Source: Opitutaceae bacterium (lineage in GTDB: Bacteria > Verrucomicrobiota > Verrucomicrobiia > Opitutales > Opitutaceae). From it: 34,871 nucleotides of DNA. Shown one piece after another: positions 1 to 8,442 of this stretch. Every line of letters starts with the position of its first letter. The first letter of the stretch is position 1. Below the pieces are notes generated by a model. It worked only from the letters and a program-made list of their open reading frames with translations. It did no database searches and was not told the origin of the DNA. The position numbers and the translations under genes were made by a program. The stretch lies in contig JANQKI010000066.1 in NCBI GenBank assembly GCA_028281165.1, forward strand, positions 1 through 34,871, written 5' to 3'.

Positions 1-98
1 TCGAAGATAAGGAGCTGGAGCGTCTGCAGAAAAACCTAGAGTCGATCGCTTCGCTAGCTCAAACGGCTCTGACTCGATTTAAGCCAGAGAATAACTAG
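1..98 (+). CDS. C-terminal fragment of an unknown protein
   Basis: An open frame enters from the left edge and stops at TAG 96-98. About 31 residues are visible, beginning EDKELERLQKNLESIASL. They are charged and heptad-like, so this is probably the helical or coiled-coil end of a larger protein. The next gene begins 25 bp downstream on the same strand and could be co-transcribed. Too little is present to name a family. Confidence 0.5.
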   Translation, partial: EDKELERLQKNLESIASLAQTALTRFKPENN

Positions 99-123
99 AA
101 CTTCTCATCCAATATCCACGCCT

Positions 124-1158
124 ATGAAGGATACTCTAAGGGCGGGAATCATCGGACTTGGCCGAATCGGATCTTCACTTGAAAAGGATCCGCTAAGGCC
201 TCATCCCTGTACTCACGCTGGTTACTTACAGCGGCACTCGCGCGTAGATTTAGTAGCTGGAGCGGATGTTGATGACGATGCGAGGAAGCAATTCGCAGAA
301 GATTGGAATATCGGTTCTCAAAATGTGTATTCAAAATATCGAGATATGCTGAAGAATGAGAATCTCGATTTAGTCAGCGTGGCGGCCTATGCCCCAGAAA
401 GGCTCGAAATGTGCGAAGCAGCCATCGAATTCGGAGCGAAGGGTTTATGGATAGAAAAGGCTCTTGGCTGTAGTCTCAGGGAAGCGCTTGAAATCCATGA
501 GGCGATAGAGAAAGCGAAAATCACGGCTGTAGTTGATTATCCAAGACGATCTAGGCAGGCTTATCGAGCCATTAAGCGAATCATCGATAATCAAGATTTC
601 GGAAGACTGCAAAGCGTCTCCTGTCATATGACGCACCAGCTTATCCACACGGGAACGCACGCCTTCGATGTATTGAGGTTCTGGTGCGGAGAAGCTCTAA
701 ACGTCTCCGGCAAGCTGGAAGAAGAAAATCCCAATGGAAATATTATCGAGGATCAAGGGGGTTCAGCTACCATTGAGATGAGTTCTGGTACAGTCGCGTT
801 CGTTTCGGCATATCGAAAAAAGTACTACATATTCCAGTTCGATCTCATCTTCGACAATGCCCGTGTTCTGATCGGCAATGATATTCGAAAGATCTATCTG
901 CCTGACAGCAGCAAAAACTATACAGGCTTCAAAGAGCTCTTCGAGAGCGAGGCTTTCAAATTGTCCGACACTTATAGCAAGACGCTGCTCGATGATCTCA
1001 TCGAAAGCATGGACACGGGAAGTGAAACGCTTTCTTCCGTCCACAATGCAATTGAAGCCCTTAAAATAGGTCTCGCGATATTCGATTCGAGCCGCCAAGG
1101 CAGCCAGGCGATCGATCCGCAAACGGTTAGCCCTGATTTTAGAGTCGAAAGCGTCTAA
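124..1158 (+). CDS. Gfo/Idh/MocA family NAD(P)-dependent oxidoreductase
   Basis: This 344-residue protein has the normal length of the family and is predicted to be a cytoplasmic sugar or cyclitol dehydrogenase. The N-terminus carries a Rossmann dinucleotide motif, GIIGLGRIGS (residues 9-18). The family's catalytic EKP motif reads IEKAL near residue 111: the lysine is kept but the proline is replaced by alanine. A later HTGTHAFDVLRFW segment matches the conserved G-x-H-x-x-D region that holds the catalytic histidine. The substrate cannot be told from sequence. pdxH follows 49 bp downstream on the same strand; co-transcription is possible, but no functional link is evident. There is no clear ribosome binding site; the ATG at 124 is chosen because the Rossmann strand starts right after it. 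Confidence 0.85.
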   Translation: MKDTLRAGIIGLGRIGSSLEKDPLRPHPCTHAGYLQRHSRVDLVAGADVDDDARKQFAEDWNIGSQNVYSKYRDMLKNENLDLVSVAAYAPERLEMCEAAIEFGAKGLWIEKALGCSLREALEIHEAIEKAKITAVVDYPRRSRQAYRAIKRIIDNQDFGRLQSVSCHMTHQLIHTGTHAFDVLRFWCGEALNVSGKLEEENPNGNIIEDQGGSATIEMSSGTVAFVSAYRKKYYIFQFDLIFDNARVLIGNDIRKIYLPDSSKNYTGFKELFESEAFKLSDTYSKTLLDDLIESMDTGSETLSSVHNAIEALKIGLAIFDSSRQGSQAIDPQTVSPDFRVESV

Positions 1159-1207
1159 AACAAATCCATTGCCAAACTCGGTTTACCTCAGCTAAGTCTT
1201 TGAAGTC

Positions 1208-1849
1208 ATGCCGGATATAGGACAGTTGCGGGAGGAATACATAAACGATGGACTGAGTCGCGAACAGCTGAATGCCAGTCCCATCGAGCAGTTTAGAGCT
1301 TGGTTTTCTCAAGCTCAGAAGGCCGAGCTGCCCGAACCAAATGCCATGACTTTGGCCACGGTGGACTCAGAAGGCCAGCCCTGGCAGCGTATCGTCCTTC
1401 TCAAAGCCTACGACGAAAAAGGGTTTGTATTTTATACCAACTACGAAAGTAGTAAATCGAAGGAAATTGAAGGCAACAGCCAGGTAAGCCTCCATTTTCC
1501 CTGGATCGCCTTAAGTCGACAGGTCGCCATAACTGGAAAAGCGGAGAAGGTGAGCACGACTGAATCTCTCAGATATTTTGTGAGCCGTCCTTTTGGCAGT
1601 AGGTTAGGAGCCTGGGTATCACAGCAAAGCAAAGTCATTTCTTCTAGAAACGTATTGGAAATGAAATTACAAGAGCTGAAAGCGAAATTTAAAGATGGCG
1701 AAGTCCCCCTTCCCTCTTTTTGGGGCGGATACCGAGTTGATCCAGAAACGATGGAGTTTTGGCAAGGAGGAGCCAATCGCCTGCATGACCGCTTTCTCTA
1801 TAAAAAACAGATCGATGGAGATTGGGAAATCGCTCGCCTATCGCCCTAG
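1208..1849 (+). CDS. pdxH: Pyridoxamine 5'-phosphate oxidase
   Basis: This is the FMN enzyme that oxidises pyridoxamine or pyridoxine 5'-phosphate to pyridoxal 5'-phosphate, in vitamin B6 synthesis and salvage. Its 213 residues are close to the E. coli enzyme (218). Family hallmarks are in order: AMTLATVDSEGQPWQRIVLLK (substrate and FMN contacts, about residues 46-66), FYTNYESSKSKEI (FMN phosphate binding), SRPFGSRLGAWVSQQS, FWGGYRVDPETMEFWQGG, and the C-terminal RLHDRFLY plus ARLSP, close to the usual R-L-x-P end. No key residue looks lost. It converges with the Fpg-family gene, leaving 27 bp between stop codons and no recognisable terminator. Confidence 0.97.
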   Translation: MPDIGQLREEYINDGLSREQLNASPIEQFRAWFSQAQKAELPEPNAMTLATVDSEGQPWQRIVLLKAYDEKGFVFYTNYESSKSKEIEGNSQVSLHFPWIALSRQVAITGKAEKVSTTESLRYFVSRPFGSRLGAWVSQQSKVISSRNVLEMKLQELKAKFKDGEVPLPSFWGGYRVDPETMEFWQGGANRLHDRFLYKKQIDGDWEIARLSP

Positions 1850-1876
1850 GCAATAGACGCTTATAAATAATCGGAC

Positions 1877-2671
1877 CTACTTCTGCCAAGCTGGAGACCA
1901 GCAGGTTGTCCTGCCGCCAATCTGTTCGCGTTTCAGTTCCCTTTTTGTCTTTGGACAAATTCCTCCGTCCTTCCACCTGGCATGAAATAGCCAGCCTTGC
2001 GGAAATTCACCGTAGTTATTGGCCACATACTTCATGGCGCCTCGACAAACGAAAAGGAGAGCTCGATAAAGCGCCTTTCGTTCTTCTTTGGAAAGAGAGC
2101 TAACCCGACGTCGGGGATCGATTCGAGAACGCCACAGGATTTCATCCGCCATCCAGTTCCCTACTCCCGGAAAACTTTCCTGAAGCAACAGGAAGCTCTT
2201 GACTACCATTCCTTTGCGGCGATGGCAAAATCGCTGGAAGTATTCAAAGGTAAAAGCGTTGGAAAGAATTTGAGGGGGGAGATCGCTCCACCAGGAAGGA
2301 GCCTCGCTTCCATGATGAAATTCAAGCTTTCCAAACTGTCGCGGATCCTCGAATACAAGCTGGCCATCTAACAAGGCGAGAACAAGATGTTCATGCTTTG
2401 TCGGCTTTTTGTTTTCCTCTCGATAGCTTAGCTTACCCGTCATTCCGAGATGAACACCCAACCAGTTGTTACCTGAAAATCGGAAGAGCATCTGTTTGCC
2501 ATGCGTTTCTCGCGATTCAACCTGTTGTCCAACAAGGAATTGCTTGACAGATTCAACTTCAAGGTCGCGAGCGCATCTTGCAGACCCATTAATGAAAATT
2601 TTCGAAATCTTCTTTCTGAATCCGGGTATCCATTGTTTGGAATGATAGGCAACCTCGGCAAGCTCGGGCAT
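1877..2671 (-). CDS. Fpg/Nei-family DNA glycosylase with degenerate zinc finger
   Basis: A base-excision repair glycosylase/AP lyase of 264 residues (E. coli Fpg is 269). It starts MPELAEV, keeping the catalytic Pro2 and Glu3 of the family (the usual second proline is alanine). THGKQ gives the conserved lysine at residue 59. The helix-two-turn-helix region contains GVGNWMADEILWRSRIDPRRR with its DNA-contacting asparagine, and IGGRTT near residue 254 keeps the finger arginine. The four zinc cysteines are mostly gone: Cys239 remains, while the other three positions read Thr242, Ser259 and Trp262, with an off-register Cys257. The fold may therefore be a zinc-less finger, as known in some family members. 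It is the last gene of a tight minus-strand cluster, 12 bp after the HAD phosphatase. Fpg versus Nei substrate preference is undecided. Confidence 0.9.
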   Translation of the reverse strand: MPELAEVAYHSKQWIPGFRKKISKIFINGSARCARDLEVESVKQFLVGQQVESRETHGKQMLFRFSGNNWLGVHLGMTGKLSYREENKKPTKHEHLVLALLDGQLVFEDPRQFGKLEFHHGSEAPSWWSDLPPQILSNAFTFEYFQRFCHRRKGMVVKSFLLLQESFPGVGNWMADEILWRSRIDPRRRVSSLSKEERKALYRALLFVCRGAMKYVANNYGEFPQGWLFHARWKDGGICPKTKRELKREQIGGRTTCWSPAWQK

Positions 2672-2683
2672 GGCAAAATACAG

Positions 2684-3256
2684 TTAAGAGACGTTGGCAG
2701 AAGCCTTAGCAGCGCTCCAAAACGCTTGCACACTCTCGAAAACCAAAGCTCCGCGTTCACGAAACAAGTCCAATGCTTCAGGATTGTCATCATCCCTCCA
2801 CAACCCCACAGGTATCATGCCCGTATTCAAGCCCGTCTCCACATCGCACATACTATCACCAATCATGTAGCAGCGTGAAAGATCCAGTCCGTATTTCTGC
2901 ATCATCTCATTAGCGAAACGAGCTTCCGGCTTGCGGTAGATGGATTGGTCCTTGGTCGGATCTTCCGGAGCGATACAGATCTCATCAAAAACCGGGCCGC
3001 CAAGATCCAATAATTCAATCATCCGACTGTTGCAGGCAACCGCATCCTTCAATTCAAAATAGCCTCTTCCGATGCCAGACTGGTTTGTATGCAAGAAAAG
3101 CTTACATCCACATTCCTTAGCCTCTCGAAGCGTCTCGCGAACGCCTGGCTCCAATTCCACCTGATCCGGATCGCTTAGGTAGGGAATATGCTTTATCAGA
3201 GTCCCATCACGATCGAAAAACAAAGCCTGGGGTGGCCATCTCAGATTCTCAGCCAT
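2684..3256 (-). CDS. HAD-IIIA family phosphatase, GmhB/HisB-N-like
   Basis: A 190-residue soluble phosphatase of the HAD superfamily. Motif I is FFDRDGTLI with nucleophile Asp15 and acid/base Asp17, motif II is LFLHTNQSGIGRG, motif III is YRKPEARF, and motif IV is MIGDSMCDVETG. This arrangement is that of D-glycero-D-manno-heptose 1,7-bisphosphate phosphatase (GmhB) and of the N-terminal domain of HisB. The GmhB zinc-binding cysteine cluster before the RKP motif is absent: the segment reads CIAPEDPTKDQSIY, with one cysteine. A heptose role is therefore unproven and another sugar or polyol phosphate is possible. It lies 4 bp after the M24 peptidase stop and 12 bp before the Fpg-family start, so the three genes almost certainly share a transcript. 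Confidence 0.88.
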   Translation of the reverse strand: MAENLRWPPQALFFDRDGTLIKHIPYLSDPDQVELEPGVRETLREAKECGCKLFLHTNQSGIGRGYFELKDAVACNSRMIELLDLGGPVFDEICIAPEDPTKDQSIYRKPEARFANEMMQKYGLDLSRCYMIGDSMCDVETGLNTGMIPVGLWRDDDNPEALDLFRERGALVFESVQAFWSAAKASANVS

Positions 3257-3260
3257 AAAC

Positions 3261-4418
3261 TTAGAGAAGAATCCAGCGATAGTGATACGAACTTATCTTC
3301 TCAGCGCCATCATCACGAACTGCAACCACATCCTCAATACGACACCCGCCAACATCGGGGTAATAGAGTCCGGGCTCGATCGTGACAACCGTACTTCGTT
3401 TCAAGCGATTGGACACCGAGGAAACTCGGGGAGCTTCATGTATCTCCATACCTAGCCCATGACCGGTGCCATGAAAAAAGCCAACGGCTCCCTTTTCATC
3501 AAATCGGGTTTCATATCCAAGCTCAACAAACTCCTTATTGACAGCTTCATGCACGGATTTGCCATTAACTCCCGTTTTGACTAGACTCATCGCCTTCTTC
3601 TGAGCTTTTCTAACAGCAGCCACTAAAGCCTTTTGAGCTTCAGAAGGTGTACCCTTCAGAAAAGTCCGCGTCATGTCCCCGAAATAACCTGACGCGCTTA
3701 CTTGGGGAAACACGTCAACAATAATTAATTCGTTCGCCCGTAGTGGTCCAGATCCTACGCAGTGCGGATCGCACGCTTGCGCGCCTCCTGCAGCAATCGT
3801 ATCCATGGAAACCGAACCGACTCTCAAACAGGCGATTTCAATCGCCTCTCGCAGACGCTCCGAAGTTAATTGTTTTCCTTGATGATAGAGGCGCCCTTTT
3901 CTTATTGTCGCTTCAGAAAGGATCTTCTCTGCAGCTCGAATGCCGGCCGCGCTGCATCGATTTCCTTCTTTGATTTTCAGAATCTCCTCCTCGGATTTTG
4001 TTTCGCGTTTGGGAAATATGGAGCCATCCTTAACGTTAATAGCTATTCCCATATCCGAGAGCTTAAAGGCAATTTTGGCTGGAAACGTCGCTGGCACTGT
4101 GAATCCAGAAATTCGATACTCTTTGGCAAGAAGAGCGATAACATCCTCATAGCCCGCTTTGTTGTTTCTTGATTTTCGCTTGGCTCTCTCGATCCATTCT
4201 TCCAGAGAAAGCACATGATGGAACGCTGATTCCTTTAGAGCTCGAGCGAATTCAAGCCTGCTCAAAACAGCATAGGATTTTCCATTTTTCTTAAACGAGA
4301 CAAAAGCATCGGGCACGGAAAATTGACCCAAGTATCTCTGATCAGCGCTTGTTTTAGTGTCGGAAAAAAGAAGCAGAGCGGTCGTCGACTTTCGAGGATT
4401 TCGTTTCCGTTTAGCCAT
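3261..4418 (-). CDS. M24 family metallopeptidase (Xaa-Pro peptidase type)
   Basis: A 385-residue cytoplasmic M24 'pita-bread' peptidase, predicted to cleave N-terminal X-Pro bonds. The N-terminal ~140 residues form the creatinase-like non-catalytic domain. The catalytic half carries all five metal ligands: Asp in IIVDVFPQ (about residue 234), Asp in GDMTRTF (about 248), His in FFHGTGHGLGMEIHE (about 319), Glu in VTIEPGLYY (about 346) and Glu in CRIEDVVAV (about 360). The extreme N-terminus is basic (MAKRKRNPRK) and is not a signal peptide. It is the first gene of the peptidase-HAD-Fpg cluster. The exact specificity (aminopeptidase P or dipeptidase) is not determined. Confidence 0.92.
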   Translation of the reverse strand: MAKRKRNPRKSTTALLLFSDTKTSADQRYLGQFSVPDAFVSFKKNGKSYAVLSRLEFARALKESAFHHVLSLEEWIERAKRKSRNNKAGYEDVIALLAKEYRISGFTVPATFPAKIAFKLSDMGIAINVKDGSIFPKRETKSEEEILKIKEGNRCSAAGIRAAEKILSEATIRKGRLYHQGKQLTSERLREAIEIACLRVGSVSMDTIAAGGAQACDPHCVGSGPLRANELIIVDVFPQVSASGYFGDMTRTFLKGTPSEAQKALVAAVRKAQKKAMSLVKTGVNGKSVHEAVNKEFVELGYETRFDEKGAVGFFHGTGHGLGMEIHEAPRVSSVSNRLKRSTVVTIEPGLYYPDVGGCRIEDVVAVRDDGAEKISSYHYRWILL

Positions 4419-4495
4419 GTCCGCAAAACAAGACTCTTATCTTCATTTGTAAAGAATCGACTGCTCAGGAATGGCTGGAATATATCGGACCAAAC

Positions 4496-5035
4496 TTACA
4501 CCCCGGTTTTCGAGCGCCAAAACTCAACTAGTGGACCATCAGCTCCGTAAAGCGGATCGGTTTCAGGCAAGGGCACTTTCGCAATATTCGCAATGGCAGG
4601 CCCGTGCTCTTCTGGTTTAGCGTAATTCATATCCCAATTCTGATTTGGCGGATAGCCTCCGGATACTTGAAACCCAGCTGACCATCGGAGATTTTTGTGA
4701 CCGACACCAGCAGGAATGACAACCAAGTCGCCTGGGCTTATTTCCACCTCCACGCCTGAATCTCCTCCGAAAAGGACGGTGGCATTTCCTCGGAAACATC
4801 CAAGCGCCTCATGAGCCGTACTGTGGTAGTGATGGTAGTCGTAAACACTCCATCTCCAGGCGGCCTGCCAACCGTTCTTCACATACAACTCTTCGAATAA
4901 ACCTGCTAAGTTTGGATGAGAATCGTCAATAACTTTTTGATACACTAAAAGAGGCAATGCAGGATTGTTGGGAACTTTCCCGTCGTCTTTGAAAAGATGC
5001 GTCTGAACTGAGGGAGAGTCGCTTAGGCCATTCAT
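4496..5035 (-). CDS. Cupin-domain protein (YjlB-like)
   Basis: A 179-residue protein with a single cupin barrel. Cupin motif 1 is in HHYHSTAHEALGCFRGNATV (several histidines plus a glutamate that could bind a metal). Motif 2 is ISPGDLVVIPAGVGHKNL with the final histidine. The layout resembles the YjlB family of small bacterial cupins, whose reaction is unknown. There is no signal peptide, so it is cytoplasmic. It is divergent from the CHAD gene, with 127 bp between starts, and 77 bp upstream of the M24 peptidase on the same strand, so it may begin that transcript. Confidence 0.85.
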   Translation of the reverse strand: MNGLSDSPSVQTHLFKDDGKVPNNPALPLLVYQKVIDDSHPNLAGLFEELYVKNGWQAAWRWSVYDYHHYHSTAHEALGCFRGNATVLFGGDSGVEVEISPGDLVVIPAGVGHKNLRWSAGFQVSGGYPPNQNWDMNYAKPEEHGPAIANIAKVPLPETDPLYGADGPLVEFWRSKTGV

Positions 5036-5106
5036 GATAAGCTCAGCTTAAAACTCAGGTAAGATTATCAGCAAGACCTAACAAATGGAACCTACTTCAA
5101 ACGGAT

Positions 5107-5135
5107 TTGACAATTTCGTCACTCATCCGTAACAT
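5107..5135 (+). promoter_or_regulatory. Sigma70-like promoter for the CHAD gene
   Basis: A perfect -35 hexamer TTGACA (5107-5112) is followed after exactly 17 bp by TAACAT (5130-5135), which matches the -10 consensus at four of six positions. It would start transcription near 5142, about 20 nt before the ATG at 5163. Found by inspection only. Confidence 0.5.
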
Positions 5136-5162
5136 CGTCAGCCTGGGATTTGAATATAGGAT

Positions 5163-6119
5163 ATGTTGCAAACCAGGGATCAGTTAAGCTTGCCGAAGCT
5201 CAAAACTACGAGACTGCCAAAAGCCTTGCGCAAGGCCCTTTCTACTGCCGAATCCTTCGAACAGCAGGAGCTTCACAAAATAGCCAAGCAAATCTGGCAA
5301 GCCATCAAAGAGGGCAAAAAGTATTCGTATTCAAAAAATGCTGCCACTTTGCACAAATACCGTATCGCTTTGCGTAAGGCTCGTTGCTATCTGAATATTG
5401 TTGCCCCGCGCTTGCCCAAGACCCCTGCAGATCGGTTGGAAAAGCTGTTGAAAGAGCTAGTCAAGCCAACGGGGAGATTAAGAGACCTGGATACGCTGAT
5501 GATGCAGCAATCCGTCTATGAAGAGGCTTTAGGTAGTGCGACGGCGGAAAATTCGAACACATGGGTCGAAACCTTAAAGTCAGCTCAAGACAGGGCGAAG
5601 GATAAAATTGCGGCTTTCTTCGCTTCAAAAATGTTCGAGAAAAAAACCACCAAAGCGTACGAGATTATCTTCGCCTTGGACAAGAAGCTCGCCCGCAGGC
5701 GATCAAACCTGCCGCTTTTCGCAGCCAAGGGATACACAAAGCAGCAACTAGAAGATCATCGCGTGGACTTCGAAAACGAGGCTCGCTATCTAAACTTCGC
5801 CAAAGTTAGAGAAAAGAAACTGCACCAGCTCCGACTTACGATCAAAGAGATCCGATATCTTGCCGAAAGAGTCGAGGAAATGGAAAAAGAGGATGAGAAA
5901 ATTGTATCATTAGTTAGTGAATACAAGAAATTGCAAAAGGACTACGGAATGTTTTGCGACGCCTGCGTTCACTCGAAAATCATCTTGAACTCGGTAAAAT
6001 CGCTCGACGAGGAAACGCAAAAACGAATTAGCTTCGCCCTTAACAAGATTAAGCTGGACCGTCGCATTGCCCTCGCTCGAGACACCATAGAGGAACTTGC
6101 ACTGCCGACTCACCACTGA
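5163..6119 (+). CDS. CHAD-domain protein
   Basis: A 318-residue, very basic, almost all-helical protein. The CHAD signature of conserved histidines and arginines is clear in LHKYRIALRKARCYLNI (His64, Arg67, Arg71) and GRLRDLDTL. A second helical repeat follows with LHQLRLTIKEIRYLAE. CHAD domains form a basic channel and several have been shown to bind polyphosphate, so a polyphosphate-linked role is plausible but inferred. There is no CYTH/triphosphatase domain attached. The ATG at 5163 is preferred because it lies in the long frame and just after a sigma70-like promoter. The gene converges with the Hsp33 gene, 21 bp apart. Confidence 0.88.
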   Translation: MLQTRDQLSLPKLKTTRLPKALRKALSTAESFEQQELHKIAKQIWQAIKEGKKYSYSKNAATLHKYRIALRKARCYLNIVAPRLPKTPADRLEKLLKELVKPTGRLRDLDTLMMQQSVYEEALGSATAENSNTWVETLKSAQDRAKDKIAAFFASKMFEKKTTKAYEIIFALDKKLARRRSNLPLFAAKGYTKQQLEDHRVDFENEARYLNFAKVREKKLHQLRLTIKEIRYLAERVEEMEKEDEKIVSLVSEYKKLQKDYGMFCDACVHSKIILNSVKSLDEETQKRISFALNKIKLDRRIALARDTIEELALPTHH

Positions 6120-6140
6120 GACTAGTATTTGGCTCGATTC

Positions 6141-6935
6141 CTAAACGCCTTGATCAGCTGAATAAGCTTCCATCTGTTCACGACTTATCCGGTACTTCCC
6201 TGCGCAACGAGGACAGTTCACTTCGATCATCTCCTCGTTAAGAAAAAGGCTCTCCGGGTCTTGGATCCAAACAGGAAGGATCGATTGAAGAATTCTTTGC
6301 TGATTGCACCCGCAATACCAACGGAGATGCCTCGTCTCCAAAGCATGAACATCCTCGTGTTCAAACAAAGAGCTCACCTGGTCTGGCTGTAGGTCTTTAA
6401 ACCACTGCTCATCGTAATCCGGATGAGCCGCTACTATGGCGAAGGTTTCCGGAGCCAACTGAAAGAAGCGAGCAGGCCGTTGTTCGCTTCGAGAATAGTA
6501 CTCCTCAGCAGCCGCAATGACGTCCGGACCCTCGAAGGCAACGACGCTTCGATGAACTGGCCGATTCTTTCGAGCCAGTTCCTGATACATGACATTTTCG
6601 TCCGCCTTTTTTATATTTTCGGTATATAGTCGCCCAACTACATCACCTGTTTCGGTATCGCCTCCCAAAAAAAGGTTTATGAGAGGCTCCTGGAAATTGA
6701 TGGTCCAAGCGAGGACTTCATTGCGAGGTCGCGAAACACAATGAAGAGAAAAAATCGCTAACGCGGCTTTCAAGAAAACGTCGTTCTCTCCGCTTATTTC
6801 GACGCGATTATCCTTCAGGTGCAGATAGTAGTCGACATAGAGAGCGCCGAAATCCGCCATAGCGAAGAGTACGTTTCGCTCGCGAACGAAATTCGAAACT
6901 ATTGCCAATCGCTGCTCTGCTTGAGGATCACTCAT
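6141..6935 (-). CDS. hslO: Hsp33 family redox-regulated chaperone
   Basis: Hsp33 is a cytoplasmic holdase activated when four zinc-binding cysteines are oxidised. This 264-residue copy has the C-terminal redox switch in canonical spacing: WYCGC (Cys208, Cys210), then NCPRC (Cys241, Cys244). The N-terminal domain is divergent but keeps AAEEYYSRSEQRPARFF, the segment that corresponds to the conserved YF-x-QSEQ region of Hsp33. The length is slightly below E. coli Hsp33 (292). It lies 30 bp after the four-carbon acid sugar kinase on the same strand, so the two may be co-transcribed. An alternative would be a diverged paralogue without chaperone function, but the intact cysteine set argues against that. 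Confidence 0.87.
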   Translation of the reverse strand: MSDPQAEQRLAIVSNFVRERNVLFAMADFGALYVDYYLHLKDNRVEISGENDVFLKAALAIFSLHCVSRPRNEVLAWTINFQEPLINLFLGGDTETGDVVGRLYTENIKKADENVMYQELARKNRPVHRSVVAFEGPDVIAAAEEYYSRSEQRPARFFQLAPETFAIVAAHPDYDEQWFKDLQPDQVSSLFEHEDVHALETRHLRWYCGCNQQRILQSILPVWIQDPESLFLNEEMIEVNCPRCAGKYRISREQMEAYSADQGV

Positions 6936-6965
6936 TCGAATAAATACTCTTACGTATCCAAAAAT

Positions 6966-8327
6966 TTATAATGATCCTCCCAACCGGACTCGCTCAAAGT
7001 AGTCCGACTCGCCGGCTTGACCTGCCTTCAGGCAAAGCTCGAGCCCATCGAATTGAGCTGTATCGGATGTTACACGACAAATCGGCGAACCTGGAGCCAT
7101 GGTAGCCGCTACTTGCAGTGCGAAAATGCCAAGTTCCTTGCAAACGTATCCAGAGGTGTCGCCACCCGCCACGCAGGCTCGACGCAAACCTGTCTGCTCC
7201 AAAACTGTCTTGGATATCCGTCCCTGATAGCGAGCCAGTTGTTGAGCGGCAGAGGGAATATTAAAGGTTTCGGCAGCTTGCTTGGTCTTGTCGATAACCG
7301 GGTCATCCGGTCCCTTGGTTGAATACATAACCACATTTCTGCCGCTGGAGATAAGGGCTTCCGCTCTCGCTGTAAGTTCATTAACAACAGCCTTCGCTTT
7401 ATCGGGGTCCATCAAGGCAGGGGAATCAATGGCTATCGACTCGTATCCAGCTTCTTCCGCCGTTTCGATTTGCTGCTTTGTGGCTAAGGTCGCGCTGCCG
7501 CACATCACAAGGATGTTGTCAACTGGCTCCAAAGCAGGCTTGGCATCCCGTTTTTTCTTTTCTCCAAGCTCCTGCCAGTGGGCGGCTAAACAGTACTCAA
7601 CTCCAGAGGAACCTACAACAAAGGCCGGCGTTTCTTGACTATTTTCCCAAATAAGTCTCCCTACCAACGGTAATTCCTCATCGGTTACCGTATCAATCGC
7701 AACAATACACGCCTCGTCAGAATCTCGATAATCGAGATAACGTTCATTCACTTTCTCGAAAGGCTCGCGCAAGTGGAGCGTATCTATCAATCCAGTGGAG
7801 ACATCCGTTTGTTTAGCGATATGCAGTCTTACATCGCCCTCGTCCATCGGAGTAATGGGATGCTTACTCATCATTGGATGCCTATCAATGCGATAGGTGT
7901 CGTCGCCAACAGTAGCGAAAAGGTTTCCGAAGGCCACGAATCGCTTGAGATAAGGCGTTCCCAAAATGAGAGGGGCGAAATTCGTACCGAAAATTTCCAT
8001 ACCCATTTCAACCGCTTTGCCAATGTTTCCGACGGTGGGAGAAGAATCGAAGGTAGAACAGGTTTTGTAGTGGATAACAGGACTGTTCAGCCGTTTAAGA
8101 GCCTCGAATTTTGGCTTTAGCTCGGCTTGCATCGAGGGCACATTCATTGATCTTGTCACGCCCGCTACCCCAACGGCTTCCAATTCTGGAAATCGCTTTT
8201 CCAAAACATCTTTAGTGGGTGTATCCAAAAAAAGGGCCGCTTCGACTCCTAGCATGGTCAAGGTCTCCATGGCATCGACCGAGCCAGTAAAATCGTCGCC
8301 GTAATAGGCAATGAGAATTCGATTCAT
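6966..8327 (-). CDS. Four-carbon acid sugar kinase family protein (OtnK/DUF1537-like)
   Basis: A 453-residue kinase of the family that phosphorylates four-carbon acid sugars such as erythronate or threonate (OtnK, DtnK). The N-terminal sugar-binding domain begins with YYGDDFTGSVDAMETL (about residues 8-23), the family hallmark. HYKTCSTFDSSPTVGNIG follows near residue 86. The C-terminal nucleotide-binding domain holds VMCGSATLATKQQI and AGGDTSGYVCKEL. Length is normal. The usual pathway partners (a PdxA2-type dehydrogenase, OtnC-type aldolase, or OtnI isomerase) are not next to it, so the substrate cannot be deduced. Hsp33 follows after 30 bp. Confidence 0.92.
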   Translation of the reverse strand: MNRILIAYYGDDFTGSVDAMETLTMLGVEAALFLDTPTKDVLEKRFPELEAVGVAGVTRSMNVPSMQAELKPKFEALKRLNSPVIHYKTCSTFDSSPTVGNIGKAVEMGMEIFGTNFAPLILGTPYLKRFVAFGNLFATVGDDTYRIDRHPMMSKHPITPMDEGDVRLHIAKQTDVSTGLIDTLHLREPFEKVNERYLDYRDSDEACIVAIDTVTDEELPLVGRLIWENSQETPAFVVGSSGVEYCLAAHWQELGEKKKRDAKPALEPVDNILVMCGSATLATKQQIETAEEAGYESIAIDSPALMDPDKAKAVVNELTARAEALISSGRNVVMYSTKGPDDPVIDKTKQAAETFNIPSAAQQLARYQGRISKTVLEQTGLRRACVAGGDTSGYVCKELGIFALQVAATMAPGSPICRVTSDTAQFDGLELCLKAGQAGESDYFERVRLGGSL

Positions 8328-8442
8328 TATAGTGCTTTCGAAATAAAAGGGCGCATCGTATAAGCGCTCTATGAGTCGCTGCCAAGCCTCTTGTCAGCAA
8401 TCGAGTTGATAGGACGTGGAAATCAAAGTCGAGAAACGGCGA

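Noticed and set aside
763-1122. 119-codon antisense frame inside the oxidoreductase gene
   Set aside because: It lies wholly within a well-supported gene and its translation has no recognisable motif.
2440-2793. Frame overlapping the junction of the HAD and Fpg-family genes
   Set aside because: Both real genes have full family motifs through this region, so this is a shadow frame.
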